Part shown: one piece after another, positions 30,101 to 36,164 of the stretch
Numbering within the stretch: the stretch's first letter is position 1
How the letters are laid out: each line of letters begins with the position of its first letter
Virus record (IMG/VR): IMGVR_UViG_3300021197_001974
Coordinates: 1-58,463 of that record
Direction: 5' to 3' (one strand)
DNA: 58,463 nucleotides
From: a virus
Program-made: the position numbers and the translations under genes
Notes under the pieces: model-generated
Told to the model about the DNA's origin: nothing
The model's database searches: none
The model's input: only the letters and a program-made list of their open reading frames with translations

Positions 30101-31227
30101 TCAACTCTGGATGGAAGCTCATCTGCTGCGGGACACCCATATGGGGTCTGTATAGGAATATAATATTCGCATACTCTAGAATTCAGGAATGACGACATCG
30201 TAGCTGTCCATTCCGGTACCGATGTCGCTGAGTCGGGGCTGCATGTCTCTCTTCTATCGTACCTATCGGATGGATCATCCTCCGGACAAGGGGGAGCTAC
30301 ATTTGCCACAGCTGCTGGCAATGTTGAAGCCGGTGACGTACCAACATCTTCCGCCGCTGTGGTGTCGCTGCCGGCGGGCACTGAGCCCTCTGTTTCCCTA
30401 AATATAACCCTGCCGCTGGGATCTGCCTCTGATTCCGCGCTACGTGATGCTAAGAGACACCAACCACTCGGTATCATGGAGCCAGGTAAAATCTCACAAG
30501 CGCTCTCAATTGTATTAGCCCTGGGACGACCGGGGTCGCCGTCTGGATATATTAGCGCATCCCTGACAGGATCATATTTAAAATATCTTGCCCACAATTT
30601 TGCGTCAGATATTGCAGCCTTCAGGGTATAGGTTTCTATTGTGGTGCCGCGCTTAACTCTACTTGAAAAATCGCGCCATTCGTCAGCCAAATATACAGTA
30701 CCGGCGCTGGTATCTGCATACCAAAGATCGCGAGAAATGTGCCCTCTGTCAATCTGACCAACCCAAAAATCAAGAACGTAGTTCATTCGCGTTGTTATTT
30801 GCGCTATAACTGTGCGGGCTGACTCTTTAGACATCCCTATAAATTCTTCTTGGGTTATGTAGCCGTCAAGAATACCCAAAGCCAGTGTTCCTTCGCCGGC
30901 ATCGGTTCCTTCGCCATAATATGTCGGGTCGCGGCTTAGAAAAGCGTCTAAATAGCTTGTCGAATATACCCCACCATCTGGGTCAATTGGCAATGCCGGA
31001 ATGATTAGACCGACATCGCCGGTGTTTGACCTCCACACCTCCGCATAATCATATCCAGATTCGGCTGTGGCGAGGAGAGCGGGAGGAAGCCCGATACCCG
31101 TAAAGTCCCTGTTACTAAAATAGATCATTGGGAAAACATATTGTTTCCACCACATGTAGCGAATGCTATCAACACTTGAATCTTCAAGAGCCGTATATCT
31201 ATCTGGACGCCCTATTGCGATTGCCAT
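24124..31227 (-). CDS. giant virion protein of unknown function, baseplate region
   Basis: 2367 residues with no recognised domain. The N-terminus starts MAIAIGRPDRYTALEDSSVD and is rich in Trp and Tyr. A Leu/Ile-rich amphipathic segment lies near residues 1065-1105 (ALIKTLKSLLIKILVKTLL) and another hydrophobic patch near 1410 (GPLLLLLPFGGPFAV). The last 40 residues are low-complexity, rich in Thr and Glu. Many Cys residues are spread through the first two thirds, which is unusual for a phage tail protein. It lies between the spike-like gene and the gp25-like gene, so an inner baseplate or hub role is likely. A tape-measure function is possible given the size and hydrophobic segments, but I see no long continuous coiled coil. 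Confidence 0.6.
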   Translation of the reverse strand: MAIAIGRPDRYTALEDSSVDSIRYMWWKQYVFPMIYFSNRDFTGIGLPPALLATAESGYDYAEVWRSNTGDVGLIIPALPIDPDGGVYSTSYLDAFLSRDPTYYGEGTDAGEGTLALGILDGYITQEEFIGMSKESARTVIAQITTRMNYVLDFWVGQIDRGHISRDLWYADTSAGTVYLADEWRDFSSRVKRGTTIETYTLKAAISDAKLWARYFKYDPVRDALIYPDGDPGRPRANTIESACEILPGSMIPSGWCLLASRSAESEADPSGRVIFRETEGSVPAGSDTTAAEDVGTSPASTLPAAVANVAPPCPEDDPSDRYDRRETCSPDSATSVPEWTATMSSFLNSRVCEYYIPIQTPYGCPAADELPSRVEEFVNGAVTSLLDFLNKEATEEQFNILRNFIINGSYYDFDKAPNVDLKLLYKFPFGLVRSLNLQDRTPASSSQSQIIGNSVTLSASSLLSNLDTLQLILKILGPQQSRMWASDKTKITVSGTTREVSLLQESQYVLSLKSSIVDFLKSNRYSLPIGGKADPSGSEFEVQGEEVTVDSLQLFYDDSYKLISLFAGQAGEELTELNSNLLAQDAPLNDPTMIFYLVNLEQIILNYEHSQELSVIDWAQSYHYPVVHIAYRSSLPEATLLPANCSGGLLSDIENSIMDALVDAGDELASRFSSNLCLSNEQLLKTERELDASVAEIGNMLSAEGLKTTVLQDPVIRDIDKIIKNIDEGEDTISAAWEGLFNKMTACGLFGLVSKTIEFVAKNDVCGISPETMLTVAIKASLKKIDTRVLKNIYDAMPSDAQASFRESYNQRIREYARETGYTGPVGFPWDMQEQNTQAENARRSGRVLYDGQQFTPPSEEQTRTKHVNSYTAGYEAALEAMQLNTNFVPPSGFDEGSFWAGFTQAYKDMEADTAPTLESVRDEGLDNIPPRDQISTELERLENNSPGVNSSAFGRLVGGLAADMLAFAINEFVEGISEALDFDQLLELTGDIPVIGTLLKSLPNVLACSIRLEAKSGDQTVNLSTIQQNIQNGLKGDICDIIGGLQRLTLPDIELMLNSSLNTQTLKAAFVDALIKTLKSLLIKILVKTLLQIISKATQILKGAVCDAARSNISAAIEGSIAGNAAMQVYTPPANLNDLFSDAFCGDSDTGANLPDEIASLFSSLTGASREQAQDFVASGTSCSIIDALSNRLRMDQLIDLLEGTPGDNVIEAVLSVVRNECQEFSSILYDRDSILSFFQNLGTAFPSEFLTEARDGLEIFGADRDLITTTCDIQPDLAGLENALREECGEGISEEQIQSQVESFQKRIKDIVSDLASTMSSGLDGSLTETIQQAMSNVVPKDDPTNLVLIEQIVDGMFDPFYESYAHGLLSPVGLNRNAGLLNMLLSNKKSVSLTGQHFAFGNAVVAASGPLLLLLPFGGPFAVDQMIRDLRQAFFGDSETDIPVEVGEDAEPRSVTTEKPSTVAKELQDLFESGEYLSFSEYVPGEAFQNKVTLTYYAPDIPTQKIFKIVYDFESGQARLTNYVGNLGAGDSRTSINMTAYDKDVVYSQIEEYLNTTVGGSSPSVYFSAGYRLGNNTMGVGLSTILHNLTLSGLSPLSPGIYGSNFGAVTTNLVQLHSVVKQTVLRSLSSSIVSNRNAFSYGRYNLESVRDSDIVPAVSTELIEAGYEVIYLNDGNYFIIPPRKGGWLELKDILLPKRGDRSYCCPEKKDLLDIPSIKERTLEAYGLSNEDERLNKNPRTVREAPYSHIYGRGTGACIEGNVLTTIRIYVIETMIKGYASFGKFKTNSPSVYSDIYADYIAQNMKVGLRDQPPNRGAPAPLGSFPPPIPLPFPIPVPDELKTYGYWHEFLEQCVQLYLRRVDGGAANVTAEVDSALIDISLMSENYEYPQKRDLKAARQEFGGLLTLKRLRRVRNIEAIRDTEQQAMVVLKELVKDELNRISDVIEDIFPTPAGGWVDDINLDFIKNSYSIGERNIFDIPRFMQDVLGGARRHLIEEELDFSESDFFVLQSYLRPVLNPDGPEYATLETIFSPGAIYGLAEAGDKMVEAATAIPGFLVEGISTHFSSFKYGLRLVYVLGDQTITSLEETEGGLIPILSTSDIATRLYSHPLSTVDPSSETRDRISIPIVFSQNIESEFGGTLIEDFTATIDEISSQNISRSDEFEWPALAQLLINSPEFKSIFGYSIPLPVMQSLNSIFNVEAIPYSVGRDDGWTYEYPFPDVVPAAPIPIPPDSFYLWNKSTFPRMKRELKRLFNLLYRSNDFSYNPFEDAEDNTGRYAESTDADTWRDNLSPRMQSRLIFEDPLCLEREDSTEAEDSYEVITDTITAPENTEKDTGATKQTTNGKATGTAKDAIGGASYSK

Positions 31228-31236
31228 AATATTATC

Positions 31237-32163
31237 CTAATTTGTCTTGTTGAACTGGCTTCCAAACCATTTTTTACCAGTGGGGCTAAGACGTGTCATA
31301 ACAAAGTTATTACCTAGCTTGATTCCCTGCTTGTACAGCTTAGAATTGACCTGGTCCTGTTTTTTCATTTCCATCGCCGGCGCGAGACCGGTCAGCTGTG
31401 GCGACACGGTTCCTATCTGAGGGTGGACATGGTTAGCTAAGGCTAAGTTAACTTGAGTCTGGATTGACGAAAGTTGGTCAACAATCCCTCTAAGCGCCAT
31501 GATCTCATCCACCATGACTTGTAGAGTTTGCGCCAGGGCATATGCCTTAACCATAGGCTCCAGAGGATTTTTACCGACATCGTTGCCTCCGATTAGCTCT
31601 ATACCAGTAATGGTATCAATTGGCTGCCCCTTTGAGTTGATCTCAGCACCTTCGGCGTTGTTTTTTGCTTTTCCAGAAACTATTTTAACTCCTTGGCGAC
31701 CTATAATCCTAATACCGTCAGCCTTTATACCAATTCCAGAGGTACCCTCCAATTGAGTGTCTCCAACAAGACCAAAGTTTGAATCAATATCTGTTCTCTG
31801 ACTTATGTAAACGCGCGCAGCGTCAGTGTTAAAACTAGGATGAACATTGGTGTCGCTTTTTGGTCCAGCCTTGGTGTTTCCCATCCTACCAACGACTATA
31901 TCAATCATACCAGCTTGAGTATTGCCCTTACCGCCGTAACCAGAGCTTAGTGAGTTTGGTCGGTCGCGACCTAAGATGATATAATTGTTATTATCTCCTT
32001 GGATAATCTTTTCGCACGCAGCGGGAATAAATTTGGGTATAGGCTCTTTTATTGTATTACAGTTAACACCCTGAGTCAAAGGACTGTCTTCTATCGAGAT
32101 TCTTTTTTGATTGTCTTTTTCAGATTTGGAAAATCCTGAAAAGTCTCTTGCACCTCTACTCAT
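31237..32163 (-). CDS. probable baseplate spike or hub protein with beta-helix-like repeats
   Basis: 308 residues. The centre has short alternating strands and Gly turns typical of a trimeric beta-helix (IDIVVGRMGNT, ARVYISQRTDID, GIGIKADGIRIIG, GVKIVSG). A predicted helical stretch with a NHVHP motif follows near residue 245, and the end resembles the S-x-x-x-x-x-S-x-[FY]-N-x-T-N tail of marine T4-like spike-type proteins. It sits next to the M23 peptidase gene. T4 gp5 joins an OB domain, a lysozyme and a beta-helix in one chain; here these functions may be split over two genes. A GAGGAG site seven bases before the ATG supports the start. Confidence 0.5.
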   Translation of the reverse strand: MSRGARDFSGFSKSEKDNQKRISIEDSPLTQGVNCNTIKEPIPKFIPAACEKIIQGDNNNYIILGRDRPNSLSSGYGGKGNTQAGMIDIVVGRMGNTKAGPKSDTNVHPSFNTDAARVYISQRTDIDSNFGLVGDTQLEGTSGIGIKADGIRIIGRQGVKIVSGKAKNNAEGAEINSKGQPIDTITGIELIGGNDVGKNPLEPMVKAYALAQTLQVMVDEIMALRGIVDQLSSIQTQVNLALANHVHPQIGTVSPQLTGLAPAMEMKKQDQVNSKLYKQGIKLGNNFVMTRLSPTGKKWFGSQFNKTN

Positions 32164-32186
32164 TGTAGTCTCCTCATGTATATCGC

Positions 32187-33383
32187 TTACCCAGTTGCAG
32201 CCTGACCTGCAACTGGAACAGAATTGGTGTCAGATGTCTCTGTAGAAATCTGCGGCTCCGAACCTTCGGCGAAAGATGATAATGGTAAAAACTCTCTTGG
32301 ATTGCGAGCACCACCATCTTGAATAACTTCAAAGTGCAGATGATATGGGTATTGCGCACCCTCTGCTGAACGTCCAGTGTTTCCGCTGGTGCCTATCCTT
32401 ACGTTCGGATCAACAATCGCATTGTTTAAGTTCATTAAAAGTTGGTTGTTGACATGTAGATAGCGAACTACTATTCCTGCGCTAACATATGGCTCCTCGG
32501 TCGCGACGAGCCTGAGAATCCACCCTCCAGCGCTAGTGCTGCCGCCTTCTATATAAAGCCTGCCTTTAAAGGGAGAATATAATGGTTCGTCTCTAACAGC
32601 AAAGTCAATTCCTTGGTGTAGCCTCTCCCCCGTGCCGTCATTTTTTGTCCTTATACCAAATTCGCTTGCAACAGGATAGGCGCCGCGAAGTGGAGAGTGT
32701 TGAAACTCATATCTTCCGGGTAGTACGTTTCTTCTACGTGCACGCTCGGCGGGCTGCATTCGCGGTCCAGGTAACGATGAGTCTCCAACAGTAGCTAGCT
32801 GAGAAACCTCAGAAGGAGATAAGTCTGTAAAAACTCTCTTAACTTGATCAGCGTCGTCGCCCTCCCCTACGGTCACTTGTGCAGTCTGGCTTTTTGAGAT
32901 TATCTTACCATCAACTTGCTTGCCGGCGTCGGGTCCTTGTAGAAAAGTAACCTCTACTATGTCCCCTGCATTCAGGCTATCCACCTCGGACTTACGTACT
33001 AGAAATAATGGGTGCTGCTTAATCTTTGCTGCCTCTTCCTCGCCTGTGGGAGCTGGAACGATCTTTGGTTTCGGTATGTGGCAGTGCACCTCTGGAATTC
33101 GTACTCTGGCTGCCAGGAAAGCACTCGGAGGCTCTCCAGAGCCATCCAAAAAGCTTCTTTGTCTTATTTCCGCTAGTGCCTCCCTTGAAGACTCCACTTT
33201 TAGAACAACACCTTTAAACACCTTTGTGCCTTTAAAAATGTTCTTTGTGTAGCTTTCTTCGGCACCTTCCTTTAGAGTCTTAAACGTCATCTCCTTGTCC
33301 GGAGATGTCGCACGGCGTGGCACATGAGTCTCAGACCCAACAGGGTTCATTGGAGAATCTAGAGATAAGAGTTTTTCACCCAT
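32187..33383 (-). CDS. tail-associated M23 zinc endopeptidase with OB-like domain
   Basis: 398 residues. Residues about 55-165 resemble the OB-fold of gp5-type hub proteins (AARVRIPEVHCHIPKPK, then AGDIVEVTFLQG). Residues about 225-365 form an M23/LytM domain with the zinc ligands H256 and D260 (HQGID) and the HLH motif at 348-350, plus H310 in RYLH. M23 enzymes cut peptide cross-links in peptidoglycan, so this is probably the baseplate enzyme that locally opens the host wall during DNA injection. Its ATG overlaps the stop of the small upstream gene by one base. Unlike T4 gp5, the catalytic domain is a peptidase rather than a lysozyme. Confidence 0.85.
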   Translation of the reverse strand: MGEKLLSLDSPMNPVGSETHVPRRATSPDKEMTFKTLKEGAEESYTKNIFKGTKVFKGVVLKVESSREALAEIRQRSFLDGSGEPPSAFLAARVRIPEVHCHIPKPKIVPAPTGEEEAAKIKQHPLFLVRKSEVDSLNAGDIVEVTFLQGPDAGKQVDGKIISKSQTAQVTVGEGDDADQVKRVFTDLSPSEVSQLATVGDSSLPGPRMQPAERARRRNVLPGRYEFQHSPLRGAYPVASEFGIRTKNDGTGERLHQGIDFAVRDEPLYSPFKGRLYIEGGSTSAGGWILRLVATEEPYVSAGIVVRYLHVNNQLLMNLNNAIVDPNVRIGTSGNTGRSAEGAQYPYHLHFEVIQDGGARNPREFLPLSSFAEGSEPQISTETSDTNSVPVAGQAATG

Positions 33384-33676
33384 TACTCACCTTCTCCTTT
33401 AATCATATCAAACAGATCATCTTTGTCTTTATCTGTCAAGCCTAAATTACCAGCCGTGCTCTCTCTTTTATGAATAATCGCACTGACCTTCACGAGCTGC
33501 TCGTTGGACCTCTGCAAGGTTTCAACGTATTTTGCCGCAGTTTGTCCCACTTCTTTGTGACTGTGCTGGTCCTGAGACATATATTGCATAACATCAGATA
33601 GAAGTTCTTTTGTAACTTCACGGTCCTGCCTTATGTTCTCTATTACCTCGGTAAGATACGTATCTAAGTCTTTCAC
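33383..33676 (-). CDS. small helical protein downstream of the sigma factor
   Basis: About 97 residues if it starts at the GTG at 33676 (M-KDLDTYLTEVIENIRQ). That start lies one base after the sigma gene's stop (TGA-A-GTG), matching the tight spacing elsewhere. The longer reading from the GTG at 33730 would overlap the sigma gene by 53 bases, unlike the other junctions. The protein is charged and mostly helical (TKELLSDVMQYMSQ, then AAKYVETLQRSNEQLVKVSA) and probably forms a coiled coil. No membrane segment is seen. The function is unknown. It ends in a one-base overlap with the M23 peptidase gene. Confidence 0.65.
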   Translation of the reverse strand: MKDLDTYLTEVIENIRQDREVTKELLSDVMQYMSQDQHSHKEVGQTAAKYVETLQRSNEQLVKVSAIIHKRESTAGNLGLTDKDKDDLFDMIKGEGE

Positions 33677-33677
33677 T

Positions 33678-34370
33678 TCACCCAATGTCCCCGCGATTCC
33701 ACTTACCCTTGAAAACACGATACCTAACACGCATCTTATTTAAGTTGTTAACAACCTGTTTAGTGTTAAGTCCTGTGATTTCGCGAATATATAGATAAAT
33801 AGCTTTTTTGTTAAAAATTTCAATATCTTCGGGACTCGATAGAAGTATCTTTACTGCTTCTAGCACCTTTTTTTCGTTTTCTTTTAAATTACCCGTATCC
33901 CAAGTCTCAATCTCAGTCCACAAGAAATTCCAAAATTCTACCTCTTCGCGCTTGTGGTGGTAAGGGTTGTAAGACGCAAGATACTTTTGTTCAACTTCCC
34001 CCGTTATATTCTCAAAGTCAGCCTCTCTCTTAGACCTTATCTTTGTCTTCTTAACCTTATGAATAAACCAGTTTTTGGTTATTACTGAGAAGTAAGAGAA
34101 GGCTTTAGAGCCCTTATTCGGGTCATATTTGTCAAGGATTGTAGTTAGCCAAACTTTACATTCTTCACGCAAAGAATCAATATTTGGGAGAGAAGTAAAT
34201 TTGTAAGTGAAGACAACCTTATCTACCATCTCGCTAAATGCTGGCTCAATGTATTGAATATAAAGTTCTGTTCGCACCCTTACATCGCGTGTATTTGCAT
34301 ATTCAACAATCGCTCGTTCGTGCACTTTAGTGAAATAATAATTTTTACTTTTTGTTTTCCTACGAGCCAT
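33678..34370 (-). CDS. gp55: RNA polymerase sigma factor, T4 gp55-like (late transcription)
   Basis: 230 residues, longer than T4 gp55 (185). The N-terminus YYFTKVHERAIVEYA and the segment ELYIQYIEPAFSEMVDKVVF are typical of marine T4-like gp55. Residues about 82-105 (KYDPNKGSKAFSYFSVITKN) correspond to sigma-70 regions 2.2-2.3, which bind the core polymerase and the -10 element. No region 4 is apparent, as expected for gp55. This protein would direct host RNA polymerase to late promoters, probably including those for the structural genes just downstream. It overlaps the upstream membrane-protein gene by 11 bases. Confidence 0.85.
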   Translation of the reverse strand: MARRKTKSKNYYFTKVHERAIVEYANTRDVRVRTELYIQYIEPAFSEMVDKVVFTYKFTSLPNIDSLREECKVWLTTILDKYDPNKGSKAFSYFSVITKNWFIHKVKKTKIRSKREADFENITGEVEQKYLASYNPYHHKREEVEFWNFLWTEIETWDTGNLKENEKKVLEAVKILLSSPEDIEIFNKKAIYLYIREITGLNTKQVVNNLNKMRVRYRVFKGKWNRGDIG

Positions 34371-34656
34371 CGTCCTCTTCCTCCTCCTGATCTAGTGAAA
34401 AATTGTCATAAAACTCTTGTACATCAAGTAAAAGTTGTTTTGAGTGCTTAATGAGGCTCTCTAGGGTGTCATCTCCATAAAACATTTCAAGCTCATAAAC
34501 AGAGTTTAAGTGTTGGTCAAAGGTTGTTAGCTTTTCCTCCAAGACAATTACATTTTCATTAAAAAAAGTAAATTGTGAGGCTAGCCGTCGCAAATACCAA
34601 ATAAGCAAAATGTTTAATAAAAACGAGATTGCTAAAAATATTGATAACGTTATCAT
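34360..34656 (-). CDS. small membrane-anchored helical protein, conserved in marine T4-like phages
   Basis: 98 residues. Residues 2-22 form one N-terminal transmembrane segment (ITLSIFLAISFLLNILLIWY) followed by basic RRL, predicting an N-out, C-in anchor. The rest is a coiled coil with the motif VYELEMFYGDDTLESLIKHS and an acidic tail (EEEEDD). I recognise this arrangement as an unnamed protein near gp55 in marine T4-like phages. The function is unknown. The start overlaps the upstream zinc-ribbon gene by four bases (ATGA). Confidence 0.7.
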   Translation of the reverse strand: MITLSIFLAISFLLNILLIWYLRRLASQFTFFNENVIVLEEKLTTFDQHLNSVYELEMFYGDDTLESLIKHSKQLLLDVQEFYDNFSLDQEEEEDDGS

Positions 34657-34913
34657 TTAACTTTATACTCTTGATCCTTCATTTTTTTCTTTTCATGCCT
34701 AATCTCTTCCCTCACGTCTTTTATATATTGTTTAACAATTTTTCCTGGCTTATCTTTGCCAAAATTATTGTTTCTTTTTATGTTTAAAGCGTTTGAGATT
34801 ACCTTAGTGACGGGGGAGCTGCATTTCTCGCAACTATCAACCGTTTCTGACATAGAGTGAAATATTTCAAATGTTATTTCACATTTGTCACAACGATAGG
34901 TATAGGTCGGCAT
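34653..34913 (-). CDS. FmdB-type zinc ribbon protein
   Basis: 86 residues beginning MPTYTYRCDKC. Zinc ligands are C8, C11, C28 and C31 (CDKC and CEKC), with the family's typical FEIFHSMSE stretch between them. The rest is a highly basic tail (KKKMKDQEYKVK). FmdB-family members are small putative regulators. In phages their targets are unknown. The position beside the gp55-like sigma gene suggests a transcription-related role, which is inference. Confidence 0.85.
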   Translation of the reverse strand: MPTYTYRCDKCEITFEIFHSMSETVDSCEKCSSPVTKVISNALNIKRNNNFGKDKPGKIVKQYIKDVREEIRHEKKKMKDQEYKVK

Positions 34914-34915
34914 TA

Positions 34916-35152
34916 CTAGCTAGTTGGCTTAGCAACTAGGCTTTCGTCTTCCTCATCAAGGAGTACCATACCGCTTGCGCCTAGCTTGACAATTGGAGGG
35001 TTCTTCACCACAAGACCTTCGGCGGTTGGAACAAAGTCCAGCCCCTTTAGGACTGGAACAATATCTGACTGATCCATCAAGGAACGTTGAAGTGCCATCA
35101 TAACAGCACCAAGAGCTTGATCTGATAGATTAAAACTTGTTAGCTCTGTCAT
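34916..35152 (-). CDS. conserved small phage protein of unknown function
   Basis: 78 residues: NLSDQALGAVMMALQRSLMD, then DIVPVLKGLDF, EGLVVKNPPIVKL and an acidic LDEEDES end. The sequence resembles unnamed proteins of marine T4-like phages; no domain is recognised. A strong GGGAGG ribosome-binding site lies eight bases before the ATG at 35152, inside the end of the upstream 55-residue ORF, which overlaps it by four bases. Confidence 0.7.
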   Translation of the reverse strand: MTELTSFNLSDQALGAVMMALQRSLMDQSDIVPVLKGLDFVPTAEGLVVKNPPIVKLGASGMVLLDEEDESLVAKPTS

Positions 35153-35316
35153 CCGTTCTTTCCTCCCGTAATTAGGTTGATAACCTTTTTCATATCAGAC
35201 TCCATTATTTGTTGTGTCCTCTTAAGATTGTCTTCTAGGGATACAATCTTGTCGTTTAGGGCGCTTAGACGACTACGGAGTCGCGCGACCTCATTTGTTA
35301 CTTTAGTGTCACTCAT
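35149..35316 (-). CDS. short coiled-coil ORF (55 residues)
   Basis: A minus-strand ORF fills the space between the two neighbouring genes. It starts MSDTKVTNEVARLRSRLSAL and continues as a heptad-like helix (NDKIVSLEDNLKRTQQIME) to a GGKNG end. A good ribosome-binding site (GAGAGGAAAATTAGAT before the ATG) is present. The stop overlaps the downstream start (ATGA), and the ORF begins two bases after the stop of the dehydrogenase gene. These features strongly suggest a real gene, easily missed because of its length. It could oligomerise or act as a small scaffold or regulator. The function is unknown. Confidence 0.65.
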   Translation of the reverse strand: MSDTKVTNEVARLRSRLSALNDKIVSLEDNLKRTQQIMESDMKKVINLITGGKNG

Positions 35317-35318
35317 AT

Positions 35319-36164
35319 CTAATTTTCCTCTCTTTTTTTAGAAACTGCTCGTCCTGCCATAAATTCCCAATCCCTATTTAGGCGAACTTCTAGGTTTTTC
35401 TCCCAGGACGCCTTTAGGACAGTCGGGTTTACAGAGTTTGACTTTGCAAAGTTTATTAAAGCATTAATATCTTTTGGAAAACAAGTTCCACCGAAGCCTG
35501 GATTATTATCCGGTCCCGGAACTCGCAAATGAGATTGACCCAAGCGATCATCTAATAGAGCCAATTGCATAACCCTATAATAATTGATGTTGGCAGAATC
35601 GCAAATTTGTTTGATCTCGTTTGCAAATGAAACTTTAGTAGCCAAAAAGGTATTGATAAAGTATTTTACCATTTCAGCAGTCTTTAGTTCAGTCTGAACA
35701 TAGATTTTGTTTGGAAAAACTTCCTTGACTGCTTCAACACAAGCCTCAGTGTCATTTGAATTTCCCCCAAATATCATGCGATTTGAGTTTTTAAAATCTT
35801 GGATAAAATTTCTCTCAGTTAAAAACTCGGGACTAAATACAATTCTCATTTGCGGGTACTGTGTTCTTATTGTATCGCAGGTTCCAGGGACAACGGTTGA
35901 CTTGAGAACAACCACATTGTTGCGATAATTTAAATTTATCTCTTTCATAACAGAAAAAATAATTGATAAATCACAAGATCCGTCTGGTTGCATGGGGGTT
36001 GGTAAAGCCACGAATATTATATCAGCGTTTTCGCACACCTCTCTAACGCTGTCACAAGTCTTTCTTTCTGGGTTTAAGTCAAAAACAAAAAATTCATAAC
36101 GTTGTTTTAGATTTTCATATATAGCATTACCAACAAAACCATTTCCTATAAGACCCATTTTCAT
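35319..36164 (-). CDS. UDP-glucose/GDP-mannose 6-dehydrogenase family protein, short form
   Basis: 281 residues against 390-450 for the family. The N-terminal NAD domain (GNGFVG at 7-12, then FVALPTPM and VVLKSTVVPGT) and the central domain (AEMVKYFINTFLATKVSFANE) are intact. The catalytic Cys228 lies in GFGGTCFPKDINAL with Lys231. The C-terminal UDP-binding domain, about 110 residues, is missing. The stop is clean and followed by a different gene, so this is not a frameshift. The full enzymes oxidise the C6 alcohol of a nucleotide sugar to a uronic acid in two NAD-dependent steps. Here substrate binding must differ or use a partner. ATGA overlap with the upstream epimerase gene. Confidence 0.85.
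   Translation of the reverse strand: MKMGLIGNGFVGNAIYENLKQRYEFFVFDLNPERKTCDSVREVCENADIIFVALPTPMQPDGSCDLSIIFSVMKEINLNYRNNVVVLKSTVVPGTCDTIRTQYPQMRIVFSPEFLTERNFIQDFKNSNRMIFGGNSNDTEACVEAVKEVFPNKIYVQTELKTAEMVKYFINTFLATKVSFANEIKQICDSANINYYRVMQLALLDDRLGQSHLRVPGPDNNPGFGGTCFPKDINALINFAKSNSVNPTVLKASWEKNLEVRLNRDWEFMAGRAVSKKREEN

Noticed and set aside
33677-33730. Upstream GTG start giving a 115-residue protein
   Set aside because: It would overlap the sigma gene by 53 bases; the GTG at 33676 abuts the sigma stop and yields a compact helical protein.
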